64,000 nucleotides of DNA from Isoetes taiwanensis (lineage: Eukaryota; Streptophyta; Lycopodiopsida; Isoetales; Isoetaceae), in the NCBI GenBank assembly GCA_021234155.1, contig JAJEKV010000019.1:3634356-3698355 (forward strand), written 5' to 3'. Of the stretch, positions 20,171 through 31,424 are shown in pieces (position 1 is the stretch's first letter; every line of letters begins with the position of its first letter). The notes beneath the pieces are model-generated. The model was not told the DNA's origin. It did no database searches and saw only the letters and a program-made list of their open reading frames with translations. Made by a program: the position numbers and the translations under genes.

Positions 20171-20687
20171 AGCCTTAGGATAGTAGAGAGACTGAGTGGA
20201 ATTTTGATTTTGGCAAGCTCTTCTTGTAGCTTAAAGGAACATGAGCAAAGGGATCAGCAGGATCCAATGGTGGGGGTGCCTGAGACATCGATGCAGAAAA
20301 TTCCTTTAGGAGTTCCACTTTAGCGGCAACGTTGGGATATGGCTAAGTGCGTGAGGGAGTCTTGGATGTAGAAGGCACATCCTGACGCTGTTGAGCGCGT
20401 GTGGTGGCGTGAACGTTAGCTAGCGTGCGCCCTTTTGCAGCTTGCATAAGCTTGAGAATGCTTTGGTGAACTTTAGGCATGACATTAAGCATGAGCTTGT
20501 CAAGGTCAAGGTCGAAATGGACCGTCTTTTGTTCCTCATGAAGAATAGTGTCCACAGCAAAAGCATGTTGCATGTCCTGAGGTGTGAAGGTCAAGGTGCG
20601 TGTGCCCAGGTGCTGGCATGAGACAAGACCTACCCAGTTGGATTGTTGAATCGGAGGGTTGAGAGCTTGATAGATTTCTTCTTGAGC

Positions 20688-21593
20688 CTATTGATCGAGA
20701 GCTGCAGATGGAGAACCTTGTTGGGGACGCTGTTGTTGAGGCGCCCGAGGTGGTTTCTTCAGCATGGGGCGAGGGCCTTGTTTGCCGTTGGCAACCCAAA
20801 ATTGATAGGCAGTGAGGCGGACTGATGCAGTTTGATTCGTCCCTGGAAGTTGTACTTGAACTTGAGGAAGTTGTGGGCATGTTGTGGTGGTGTGACCCCA
20901 TTCTTGACAATGATAGCATTGAGCTTTGGATGGATCAAAAAGAGTGCGTGAGTTTTGATCTCGTGATTGCTGAGGTTGTCGAGATTGTGGATATTGCTGT
21001 TGCTGTGGATATTGCTGAGGTTGTTGATACCGTTGAGGCATCGTCTGAACTTGGAAGACTATTTTTTGTCGAAAAGGTGTGGGATGAGAGCGTGTGCATT
21101 CTTCAGTAGCATGAATGCACATGTTGCAATGTTTGCAATGAGGAGGACCATTAGTGGAATTGCATTCATTGGCCAGATGGCCTTGATACTTACAAATATG
21201 ACACCAAATTTGACTGCGTTGTGGTGGAATAGACTGATGCGATTGAACCGTATTTTGTCTAACCATAACAAGAGGAATGAAAGGAAGATCTGTAAGAGGA
21301 ACGCTATGGGAAGACACATTGACAGAATGGTTGACCAGCTCGATAGCTTTGTCCAATGTCTTGGGGCACAAGTACTCAGTCATAAGGCAAATAGCTGGAG
21401 GAAGGCCCTGCAGAAACCAAACCAAGATCTGACTCTGCGTGGGGTATTCTTTGAGCTTGCTAACTAAGATATGGAGACGATCAGCAAAATCACGGGCAGA
21501 CTCCGTGGGTTGTTGTTGGAGGTCATTGAGTTGCTTGAGAAGTTGTTGATCATCATATGTGGTGCCATAATGTGATAAGAAGGCAGTCTTCAT
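20688..21593 (-). pseudogene. gypsy 1 gag with three zinc knuckles
   Basis: An open frame of 301 codons. The N-terminal part is a retrotransposon gag domain (residues 1-100). Three CX2CX4HX4C knuckles sit at about residues 131-144, 153-166 and 226-239, followed by a Gln/Pro-rich region. Three knuckles is more than the one or two usual in plant gypsy Gag. The start codon used is internal, because upstream gag sequence contains stops; the product is probably not made. Confidence 0.8.
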
Positions 21594-21665
21594 TTCTTGC
21601 CAGTTCTATTTCTAATGACTTTTATTGGCCATGAGCCATTGATGATGAGGGCGCCACACACTCAG

Positions 21666-22102
21666 GCCATTGTTTTTTGCTTAAAGTTTTCACTGGGGTG
21701 ATGGGATCAAGCTCTTTGGCAAAAAGTTGCGAACTCTCTATAATCTAATCTGCCACAATAAGAAGAATTGCGGGTATGGGTTCATCTTTAGGAGATTAAG
21801 GAGTGCAGACTTATGATCTCTATGTATAAGCTGCTGCTTGATGTTGATATTTTTCCTCCTTATAATAAGAGGCACCTTCAACTCTTTCCTCAATGAAAGT
21901 AGATGTGGGCTTGGATATGTAGTAGGTTACTTCATTCCTAAAGTAATAGTACTTTGATGGCAAATTCTTCACAAGTATCTTCGAGTTAATGTGCTTGCTC
22001 ACAGGTTTGACCCTAGAGTAGCTGATCTGTATCAAGTACGCAAGCAAGAAACTGAGCATATTGAGCATTGTTTGTTCATGTGTAGCCACCTTAGACGTGT
22101 AT
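21666..22102. other. Spacer, possibly with a gag-like scrap
   Basis: A minus-strand frame (22140-21820) contains LVKNLPSKYYYFRNEV, which is faintly like Copia gag. The likeness is too weak for a firm call. Confidence 0.25.
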
Positions 22103-22684
22103 GGGTTGGTTGTTCTCTCTTTCTCAAGTCGCACTAACAAGTCAATATGTGCTTTTGGCCATTTACCTCAGTACCTGGACGAAGTTACAAAGCCAAACTT
22201 TCCATCTAGCATCAGGCTGGGTGCTTTGGACTATCTAGAAAACATGACGGTTGGTGGTCTTAAAAGGTCTAGATGTGGCAGATGATTGCGTTCTTCAATA
22301 TGCTCAGGGTAGCATTGCAAAAACTTATCATTTCTTTGATTGCCTTTTGTAAAAGGCGCTTGATTTTTGAGGGGTATTTGGATATGCACTCTTATGGATA
22401 GACATGCTATTTCACTCAGATGGTCTTGCTTATGCCCTGATATTTTATTCATGTCTTTGCATCTTTACTTGTACTTGACTTTTTGTTAAATAAAGTCCAC
22501 GTCCTTAAAAGCCCGGAGGGGAGCAAAGGGTAGGGGTGGGTCTGGCCCGACTCAATCTCAAGGCACCATCTTCTTTCAGGACCCGGAGTGACTAGATCAT
22601 ATTCTTTGTAAAATATATTGGATATAATGACTACAGCTCCAAAGGATCACAGCTACACAACAATGAAATATAGATGTTGTAGCT
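22103..22684. repeat. Duplicated 0.58-kb segment, copy 1 (intact)
   Basis: Copy 1 starts GGGTTGGTTGTTCT and ends TAGATGTTGTAGCT. The same sequence returns at 23018-23366 and continues at 31207-31424, after the inserted gypsy element. The two copies are about 95% alike by eye. The segment has no recognised coding content. Confidence 0.9.
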
Positions 22685-22850
22685 TCAAAAGATTGCAACA
22701 ATCTTCTGGACCTAGAGGCATCCGATGTAGCATAGCCACTAGGTATAAAGAATATCACTCTCGATTCTCCTGAGATGTATATAAAAAAACCAAGCTCTAC
22801 TTCTAATTGACCTCTTGTTAAAAAAATTGAACTTTTTTTGTTGCTTTCAG

Positions 22851-22976
22851 TGGAACCATTTTATTGATTGGCAGCTCATTGTCATCAGCCTTGTCTTTGC
22901 CATGACATCCTTCTACCTCCAAATAAAAGAATGGTATAGAAGAAGCCGGGTGGAGATGATTATCATCTCTTTGTAG
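22851..22976 (+). other. Exon-like open segment with a hydrophobic helix
   Basis: After an acceptor-like TTGCTTTCAG an open frame reads WNHFIDWQLIVISLVFAMTS and goes on to a stop (TAG) at 22976, 41 codons in all. The middle could span a membrane and is followed by KEWYRRSR. I do not recognise the protein. It sits in the 333 bp between the two copies of the duplicated segment and may be a captured last exon. Confidence 0.25.
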
Positions 22977-23017
22977 TTTGGTGGCTAGCCCTTTGGATTA
23001 GCATTAAGGAGGTTGTT

Positions 23018-23366
23018 GGGTTGGTTGTTCTATCTTTCTCAAGTTGCACTAACAAGTCAATATGTGCTTTTGGCCATTTACCCCAGTACCTGGACGAAGT
23101 TACAAAGCCAGACTTTCCATCTAGCATCAGGCTGGGTGCTTTGGACTATCTAGAAAACATGACAGTTGGTGGTCTTAAAAGGTCTGGATGTGGCAAATGA
23201 TTGCGTTCTTCAATATTCTCAGGGTAGCATTGCAAAAACTTATCATTTCTTTGATTGCCTTTTGTAAGAGGCGCTTGATTTTTGAGGGGTATTTGGATAT
23301 GCACTCTTATGGATAGACATGCTATTTCACTCAGATGGTCTTGCTTATGCCCGTATATTTTATTCA
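23018..23366. repeat. Duplicated segment, copy 2, left part
   Basis: The left 349 bp of copy 2, starting GGGTTGGTTGTTCT and ending in TTTATTCA, where the gypsy element has inserted. The last five bases, ATTCA, are its left target-site duplicate. Confidence 0.9.
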
Positions 23367-23938
23367 TGTTAGTCTTGCCTTTGTGCGGGACTATTCGCCT
23401 CTGACGGACGGGTCAAGCTCAAGGATCCTGATCAACCAAGGTCGGTCATCAAGGGCCCTGAGAAGACCAAGCGGCGGATTCTTTGTAAAATATATTGACC
23501 AAAGCCTCGGCCTAAAGGCGCCTTCGAGAAGTGGCGGCCGATTGCGGCGTCGGCGTCGGCATGATTGCGAGGCACCTCAAGAGCACCGCCCGGCATTCAC
23601 TGCAAAATCGGGCCTCCTTCGGGAGTAAAACGCAGAGATCGGTCGGAGTGTCTATATTGGGCGAGAGGCCATTGTACTATATATATGACTAGAGCTGCGC
23701 ACATGAGTTCTAGATGAGTTTTGAGTCTTGTCTCCTTTGGTTTTTCTCTCTCTATTCGAGAGCTCATGTATGTTCATCATTGATATCAAGGAAGCTTATC
23801 ATTTTCCTCTCATTTGTTTGTTTTCTTCTTCTTCTCCTCTTCTTGCAAATCCGTGACATAGTCCCAGGACTCTCTGTTAGATCCACGGGTCCTCCACGGA
23901 GGGTCATCTTCAGGAGTTCCCGAACCAGACCCCAAACA
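23367..23938 (+). repeat. gypsy 2 5' LTR (572 bp)
   Basis: Begins TGTTAGTCTTGCC and ends CCCAAACA. A TATATATATGACTAG block near the middle could serve as the promoter TATA. It is matched along its whole length by 30630-31201. The AT-rich parts are almost identical; the CG-rich first half carries most of the differences. Confidence 0.95.
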
Positions 23939-24185
23939 GACTATTCAGCTGCGGGTGCGATTCAATCCTACTTTCTTACACAACCGCCATATCCGTAGAA
24001 ATTTCGCCCGGAAGAACTCCTTTCTCTCGAGCGGCATCTCGCTTGGGCGCCATCGGCGTCGGAAGCGTTACGCGACATGTATGGATCTGCTTATGACATA
24101 GAGGGAGGCCATCGCCGGTCTAGGGCTCGGTCGGGGCGCCACCCACCCCTCGTGTCTGTCTAGTCCCAGTTCCCAGCCCCCAAGT

Positions 24186-25640
24186 GTGCAAACATTGCTC
24201 ACGACCTCGATCACCTCATCACTATCGGGGGAGCCCTATCGGGCTCAACCTTCTCAACCGTACTTTCATACACACGAACATGCCTACATCCCTCATTCTT
24301 CAGGGCCATCGCCTCTTCCTTCACAACCATCATCTCCCAGGGTGGGCATGGATATGCACAAGTCTCTTTTAGCCTACCCGGGAATATCCTTTCCCTACAT
24401 TTCCCCTTTGCCCTTCTGTTTACAACCTTACGGATCTCAAAACCAATGCTCAAGCAGCTTCGGTTCCTCAACCGCAGTCACCCCTTCATCCGGGTCCTTC
24501 AGGCACCATGCCATCTCCAACTCAACCTCAATATCCTCACTATCTTTGTTCTGTCCGGCCAAGCACTTTCACATCTACCTTCCGGACTAAACGGCGGCTT
24601 ATCCCACCTTTGGCAACCACGAAAGGCAAACCCTTAGACCAAAGTGCTCAGGCCCACATGGAAGAATTTGAGGCTCTAGCTGTCCTAAATGGTCATGCGC
24701 AACCTCAACTGAAATTCCACATCTTTTCCACCACCCTGCGTGGCTCTCCTCATCAATGGCTCATGTCCAACAAAAGCCATTGGAAACAAAGGCGGTCGAG
24801 AAATGAGAGCTGCTTTTTCTTTCTCATTATGGGACCCACGGATGATGATCAACTTCATCTCAAGCAACTCAATGAACTTCAACAAGAGCCCGCGAGTGCG
24901 GGGATTTTGCGGTCGACTTCACATTTACGCTCGATAAACTCAAGGAGTACCCAACCACGAGCGGATTTTGGTGCGGGTTTCTCCAAGGACTTCCTCGGCT
25001 ATTAGACTCATGCCGGAATACTGCGTCCCAAGACCTTGGAGCAGGGCTATTGATCTTGTCAATCACTCGAGTCAATGTTTCCTCCGTGGCGTGGCTCTTC
25101 GGGGAGCTCCCTTTTATTCCATCATTATGGTTCCCTGGGCGGTATCCGGCCCGGCCTCAACCACGCCAATCCACAGTAGCGGTCGGATGCGGTGCCATAT
25201 GCGCAAATACCAAGGCCACTTGGCCAATGAGTGCAACTCCACCAATGGCCCGCCTCATTGCAAGAGATGCAGCGGTGTGCAATCATGCCCGCGGAAGAGT
25301 GCACTCGCACTCATCCCACACCTTCATAAACAAGCTGGTTTATCAAGTGCAAACCACACCTCGGCAACAATCACACTATCGTGACCACCACCCGGGTGCA
25401 ACCAACTCAACTCTCTATCGACCCGGGGAGCAACAGCGGGGACCCAACTCCGTCCTCCTTTTGATCCTTCTAAAGCTCAGTGTTATCACTTTGTCAAGAA
25501 TGGGGTCATACCACCACCGGCGTGCCCTCAACTTCCACAAGTTCAGTCTGACTTCACGGCACCAATCGGACCACATCGGTCGCCTCACGGCTTACCAACT
25601 CTGGATTGCTAATGGCAAACAAGGCGCGACCAGTTCTTAG
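24186..25640 (+). pseudogene. gypsy 2 gag remnant
   Basis: Gag sequence spread over several frames. It includes SPHQWLMSNKSHWK near 24760 and a zinc knuckle with YQGHLANECNSTNGPPHCK near 25200-25270, the same block as in gypsy 1. The first Cys pair of that knuckle is damaged (CHMR for CHIC). Frameshifts are frequent. Confidence 0.75.
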
Positions 25641-26149
25641 AAGCCACCACGGCGCCTCGGCAATCACGCTATCACCCGGCTCCGGCAAATCAACCTCAAT
25701 TTGGATCAACAAGCCACGGGAGGAAATTTTTCGGGCACTTAATCCTCCAGTCCGGCCATCAAATTGGGTTGGTTTGGTTTCCACGCCGGAACCGGGGCAT
25801 CCGTCCCTTGACCATTATTCCAAATGGCACGCAGCTTTGCCTTTGCCGTTGACACCATTCCTCATGAGGGCGAAAAAAAAGGTTCACTTTGCACGACTTG
25901 GAGAAGCTCATGCCACATGTCATGCCTAAAGTTAGCCAAAGCATTTTAAATCTCATGCAAGCTCTTTGAAGGCGCCGCGCTAGCGAATGTTCATGCCACC
26001 ACCGAGCTCAACAAAGACAAGATACACCTTCCACATCTCAACCTCCACGCTTTTCGGGCGTATCCCAATATTCTCGCAGAGGTTGACTTACTCAAAAAAG
26101 TAGCGCTTCACTACCACGCACTCCGGCACCGTGGAACCAGCCGGATCCT

Positions 26150-26600
26150 TTTTCTCATGTGCCTCACGGAACTCCAAGAGGAGCTAGCCAAGATCAAAAT
26201 TCCTTTAAGCTTGGCAACCATTTTGAAACTACGTCACGCTCTCAAGGACCGGTTACCACTCCCAACTGTTTTAGTTGGGGCTGTGGCTACTACCTCTACA
26301 CCCACGGTCCATGCCACGGTGGGTAATCGGCAAGTCAACCATGTTCAAATAGATGGAGGTAGCAAGTAAATCTCATCACGGATAAACTCACGCAAAACAA
26401 ATGGGCATCACACAACTCTTTCGTGCCCCATATGACATCAAGTTGGCTAATGGCCATATCACGCGACCTCAAAGGCGTCACGCCTCTTCTTCACATCAAC
26501 ATCGGTGATCTCCGTTTCCCCATGGAGTTTGGAGTTTGGAAAAGCTGGTGAAGATCCGGTGACTATGAAATGTTGGTGGCCAGACCTTTTTCTGGGGGGC
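26150..26600 (+). pseudogene. gypsy 2 protease remnant
   Basis: VHATVGNRQVNHVQIDGGS (ending near 26365) matches the active-site region of the gypsy 1 protease and is cut by an immediate frameshift. A later out-of-frame stretch near 26400-26600 continues the domain. Confidence 0.65.
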
Positions 26601-27099
26601 CAAGAGTATCCATTCTTGGGCCCGCGGATCGGTTAGTCATCAGCGATGGTCACCTCAATGCCACCATGGACTTGGAAGCGGCGAGGATCATTTCGTTGAA
26701 CATGCGGAACCCTCTCTCGGGACCACGGTCGAAGAAGCTCAGAATATTTATCAAGTTCGGGCTCCACTGCGAGTGCGCCTCCGTCATCCTACCCAGAATA
26801 TCTTTGATCCTTGGGGAAATGACTCTTGATCGGGATTTTGTGGCTGCTTTGCTTGACCCTTACGGCTCCTTGCAATAGAATCCAGCGTGTTGATCACTTT
26901 TGGATCTTGAACCTCCTGCAACTCTGTTGATGTACATTTGTCATGAAGCAACCTCTGGCTTTGGATGAAACTTCGGCAACCCCTCTTTTCACCACGCAAA
27001 GTGCCACGCATCTGTTATGCTTCAACCACTTTGCTCATATTGTCCAAGACAGAAGTGATCCCTCATATTCAGACTCCTGAAGTCGAGATCGTGGATGTG

Positions 27100-27900
27100 G
27101 GCAACAATCAACCTGTCCGCATTGCTGCAAATCTTCCGGCCCCTTATCGTAAGAGGGCCGTCAAAGGCTGTTCAAAAATTCAAACACATTTTCGCACGGA
27201 GTTCTGAGAGATCTTGGGAATCAACAAAAGCTTGGGGAACTCACCATTCCTACCAAATCGATGCACGACCCGGTTTAGCAACGGCGATCAGGCTCAACCC
27301 TAATTACCGTGATCGAGTCAAGGGGAAATTGACAAACTCCTTGCTGCGGGTTTGATCTATGAGGTCAAACATTACGAATGGGTGAGCCCCATCGTCATTG
27401 CCCTCAAACACAATGGTAAGATCCGGCGTCGTGTGGACTAAGAAAACTCAATCGAGACCCACGGGCGTGATCATTTTCCACTTCCCTTCACGAGACGAGG
27501 GTTGGAAGAGGTTATTTGGACATGAGGTGTACTCCTTCATGGATGGTTTTAAAGCTACAATCGGATCTCAATCAAAGAATCGATCAGCTCAAGACTACTT
27601 TCACCACCCGGTGGGGCACTTTTGCCTACAAGGTGGTTCCTTTTGGATTATCAAACTCTCCATCAACGTTTCAGCGCATCATGCTCTCGGTTTTTCATGA
27701 TTTCATGAAGGAAAATCCCTTCTTACAAATCTTTCAAGATGACTTCTCGCGCCTACGGTTCCATGGCTGACCACTTGGATAAATTGGAACTTCGTCTTCC
27801 GGAAATGTGATGAGTAGGCATTAGTCTCAATCACGAGAAATGCACCTTTTGCGTCACCTCGGGGAGTTACGTTAGGCCATGTTGTCGACCAAGCGGTATC
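27100..27900 (+). pseudogene. gypsy 2 reverse transcriptase remnant
   Basis: VVPFGLSNSPSTFQRIM (about 27630-27690) is the standard gypsy RT block before the active site. It is followed by QIFQDDFS, where the catalytic DD pair remains. The upstream NPNYRDRVK motif is near 27297. Several frames are needed to follow the domain. Confidence 0.8.
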
Positions 27901-28099
27901 ACCCGCGGATCGCCAAAATGGGTTGTGTGCTCAAGGCTCAAGCACCGGCCAATATCAAGGAGACACGCTCTTTCTGGGTAAGGTCAATTATTACTCCACC
28001 TTCATACACGGACTAGCGACCATTGCAGATCCCATTCATAAACTCACGGGTGTGAATCCACACGGGCTTGGAATTCCAGGCGGATCTTTGCTCAACGGT

Positions 28100-28495
28100 G
28101 AAGCTTTTGCTTACTCGAACCGGTTCTTGTTCCTCCTCAATGGGACAAGCCCTTTCATGTTCATGTAGATGTCTCGGCATTTGCTATTGGGCTGTTCTTT
28201 TCTCAAGAATATGATGCGCTATTGACAAACCAAATTGATGCGCCGTGAGAAAACTCAATTCTGCTTTGGCGCCAACTATTCTGCCCGCAGGCGTGAAGCT
28301 TTGGGTCTCATTTTACGTGTCCAGCGCTTAGTCACTACCTTTTGGGCGAGTCAAATCAAGTTCTTTGTGGACCACCAAGCACTCCTTTATTTGATCAACA
28401 AGTCCACGCCCACGGGCGCATTGCTCGTTGGGTCCTTCTTCTCCAAGAATTTGCCCCTTTTGAAATTGTTCATAAAGGTGGCAAATCTCATGTAA
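28100..28495 (+). pseudogene. gypsy 2 RNase H remnant
   Basis: The stretch ending IKFFVDHQALLYLINKS (near 28410) is the typical end of a gypsy RNase H domain. It follows RT at the expected spacing. Confidence 0.7.
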
Positions 28496-28799
28496 ATCGG
28501 ATTATCTTTCACGCATCCCACGGATGATCCCTCAAGCTGGAGTCTCAGGCGCCTTTCACGGCGCTCAACTCTTTTTAGTCACGGCAACACCACATTGGTT
28601 CCATGATTTTCAGCGGTACCTCCTCACGGGTGCTCTTCCACCGAAGGCGAGGCGGCTCTCTGCCAAGCGGCAATCCCGTCGCCATCAATTTCTCCATGGT
28701 CCGTGACTACACCATGGTTGCGGGACATCTCTACAAAAAGGGTAAGGACACCATCCTTCGGCGCCGTGTTCTACCTCATGAAGTTCGGATATTGTTCGA

Positions 28800-29500
28800 G
28801 AAGCTCATCAAGGGGCTAGGTGGTGGTCATTTTCATGGTGACACCACGGACGCATAAAATCCTTCTAATTTGGGTATTTTTGGCCCACACTCTTCAAAGC
28901 GCTCATGCCCCCACCCGCCGCGTGTGATGCTTGCCGGCGTGTGGGGCGGCCGGCGGCCCGTGGCGCTCTTCCCTTGACGCGGTTGCCACACCACTTCCCT
29001 TCAGCAAATGGGGAATGGATTTTGTGGGACCCATCGACCCTCTGCGCGGCACACACGGGTGCCCGATTACATTCAGTTCTCAGCGACTATGCTACTAAAT
29101 GGGGGAAGCTTGTGCACTTCGGACAACAACTGCGGCAAACACGGCCGGGGTCCTTTATCAACAAATCATCGCGATTAATTTTGCCTTACCGGGCTGGTCG
29201 GTGATCGTGGTGTCCATTTCATCAATCATACCATAAAGGAGGCGCGGATTATCTCGATCCATCATCACAAGAGCACACCTTACTATCCTCAAGGTAATGG
29301 TTTTGGCGAAAGCACCAACAAAACTCGGTCACCATTCTCAAGAAAATTTGTGATGCTTCACGCACAGATTGGCAAACAAAACTTCCTCTTGTTCTTTGGG
29401 CCTACAATACTTGTTTCAAAATTGCTTCTGAGTCACACTCCTTTCAAATTGGTTTATGGTCGGGAAGCTCTCATGCCGTTTGAATACATCCTTCCAACAC
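28800..29500 (+). pseudogene. gypsy 2 integrase remnant
   Basis: An HHCC zinc region (CDACRRVGRP near 28928) precedes a degenerate core with GEWILWDPS near 29020. HTPFKLVYGREALMPFE near 29435 is the usual end of the core. Stops and shifts lie between. Confidence 0.7.
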
Positions 29501-29696
29501 TCCGTTTTCAAGCGGCTCTTGCTCATAATCCACTGCGCGCACTCAAAGAAAGGGTCTATCAATTAGAACAGTTGGATGAACTTGAAGGGATGCTTATATT
29601 CGTGTTCTTCATGGATGGACAACAGTTGCAAAAATCTTTACATGACAAGCGTCTGAAGACAAAAAACATTCAAAGAAGGCGATTTGGTTCTTCTTT

Positions 29697-29921
29697 ATGA
29701 TTCAGTACAAAAATTTTCGGGTAAACTCAAGTTTTCGTTGGCTTGGCCCTTATCAAATTGTTCAAGTGGTCAGACCCAGCGTTTTCCAACTGGCAGAGTT
29801 AGATGGCACTCCATTACCTACATTGGTTAATGGTTTTCGTCTCAAAACATTTCATCACACAAGAAGCGACAATCAACAAACAGATACAGTTCAAGAAGCA
29901 AACACCACAGAAAGTGACTAG
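29697..29921 (+). pseudogene. gypsy 2 integrase C-terminal, chromodomain-like end
   Basis: SSFRWLGPYQIVQVV and VNGFRLKTFH are typical of the GPY/F module and tail at the end of gypsy integrases. The frame ends at a stop at 29921, and about 0.7 kb of non-coding sequence precedes the 3' LTR. Confidence 0.7.
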
Positions 29922-30629
29922 AAAGATGGCATATTATATTATAGTGGATAATTTTTACAAAATGCGGGCGCGACCCGACTATTTCGCTATAGGCCTTTGC
30001 CCTATATACAAAAATGGGCTCAGAGCCCTATCTACTAAAAACCTAAGAGGAAAAACCCTCTACTCCGGGTTCGGAGCAGAGGTGATGCAAAGGAGATGGT
30101 AGAGGTTCTGCTCAGGGTCCCAGCGAAGGTGCAGAACCATCTCCATCCCGTTGGTCATCGGGTCGGGATGTTCAGCCATCCCGGAGTACCAGCCATCCAT
30201 TCGCGACGCCACGGTTGTGGCGGCGCCCGAGATCGAGCAGTTCATTTTCTGGTGATCCACTCGACAATTGGTGGGCATAGTGCGGTTTTTCGTTCAAACC
30301 GGCAGCCATGCTTTCGGCGCCATCGAATGCCTTGATTCACTCGGTTAGCCTTATATAGCCCAAAGAAGAAGCGCTAGTCGGCGTGGACCAATCCGAAATT
30401 TGCCAGCGTGTTTGCAATGCAAGACTCTTTCTAAGCGGAGAATCTTTTTCTCCGCCCGCATATCTAGCCGGGTACCTTCCGACACATTCGTTTTAATGAT
30501 ATCCCACTTCGAAGTTGCCGGCATTAAATGCCCTTGCTTCTTTTTATACCCGGCCCAACATTAAAGCTGTGTCCTTTGGCCTGTCACATCCGATCTTTCT
30601 CTCACGCCCGAGTGTCGTTTGGTGGGGAG
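29922..30629 (+). other. gypsy 2 3' untranslated region
   Basis: Non-coding sequence between the end of pol and the 3' LTR. No accessory ORF was recognised. It ends with the purine-rich GGTGGGGAG immediately before TGTTAG. Confidence 0.6.
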
Positions 30630-31201
30630 TGTTAGTCTGTGCCTCTGATGCAGGACTATTCATGCATCTGACGGACCAGGTCAAGCTCAAGGATCCACAG
30701 TCAACCACGAATCGGATCATCAAGGGCCCCCTTGAAGACCAGCGGCCAGACCATGCAGCCAAAGCCTCGGCCCTAAGAGGGCGCCTCAGAAGAAGTGGCG
30801 GCGTCACCGCCGCGTCGGCGTCGGCATGATTCCGGGCACCTCAAGAGGCACCGCCGGCATTCTCGCAAATCAGGCCTCCTTCCGAGTCGACAAGAGATCG
30901 GTCAGTGTCTATATTGGGCCAGAGGCCATTGTACTATATATATGACTAGAGCTCGCACATGAGTTCTAGATGAGTTTTGAGTCTTGTCTCCTTTCAGTTT
31001 TTCTCTCTATTACGAGAGCTCATGTATGTTCATCATTGATATCAAGGAAGCTTATCATTTTCCTCTCATTTGTTCTGTTTTCTTCTTCTTCTCCTCTTCT
31101 TGCAAATCCCGCGTGACATAGTCCCCCGGACTCTCCTGTTAGATCCACGGGTCCTCACAGAGGGCTGTCTTCTAGGAGTTCCCGAACCCAGACCCCAAAC
31201 A
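30630..31201 (+). repeat. gypsy 2 3' LTR (572 bp)
   Basis: Begins TGTTAGTCTGTGCC and ends CCCAAACA. It has the same length as the 5' LTR, although short indels are scattered through the CG-rich part, where they cancel out. It is followed by the right target duplicate ATTCA. Confidence 0.95.
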
Positions 31202-31206
31202 ATTCA

Positions 31207-31424
31207 TGTCTTTACTTCTTTATTTGTACTTGACTTTTTGTTAAATAAAGTCCACCTCCTTAAAAAAGCCCCGGGGGGGGGTCAGTCTGACTCAATCTCA
31301 AGGCACCATCTTCTTTCAGGACCCAGAGTGACTAGACCATATTCTTTGTAAAATATATTGGACATAGTGACTATAGCTCCAAAGGATCACAGCTACACAA
31401 CAATGGAATATAGATGTTGTAGCT
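31207..31424. repeat. Duplicated segment, copy 2, right part
   Basis: Continues copy 2 after the gypsy insertion (TGTCTTTACTT...) and ends TAGATGTTGTAGCT exactly as copy 1 does. The next base begins the truncated LINE on the minus strand. Confidence 0.9.

Larger units (their letters stand above)
18950..21665 (-). mobile_element. Truncated Ty3/gypsy retrotransposon (gypsy 1)
   Basis: An LTR retrotransposon relic on the minus strand, with gag (21593-20688), a spacer, protease (20170-19805) and only the first part of reverse transcriptase (19285 to about 19000). No LTRs, polypurine tract or integrase remain, so both ends have been lost. It is the same family as the gypsy element at 23367-31201, sharing the gag motif CKYQGHLANECNSTNGPPHC. 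The first gag codons before 21593 contain stops. Confidence 0.85.
23367..31201 (+). mobile_element. Complete but decayed Ty3/gypsy retrotransposon (gypsy 2)
   Basis: A 7.8-kb LTR element bounded by two 572-bp LTRs (TG...CA) and flanked on both sides by ATTCA (23362-23366 and 31202-31206). Inside, in gypsy order, are gag, protease, reverse transcriptase, RNase H, integrase and a chromodomain-like end. All are broken by frameshifts and stops, so it is not autonomous. A purine-rich tract (GGTGGGGAG) directly precedes the 3' LTR. No clear tRNA primer-binding site follows the 5' LTR. It inserted into copy 2 of the 0.58-kb duplicated segment, so it is younger than that duplication. Confidence 0.95.
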
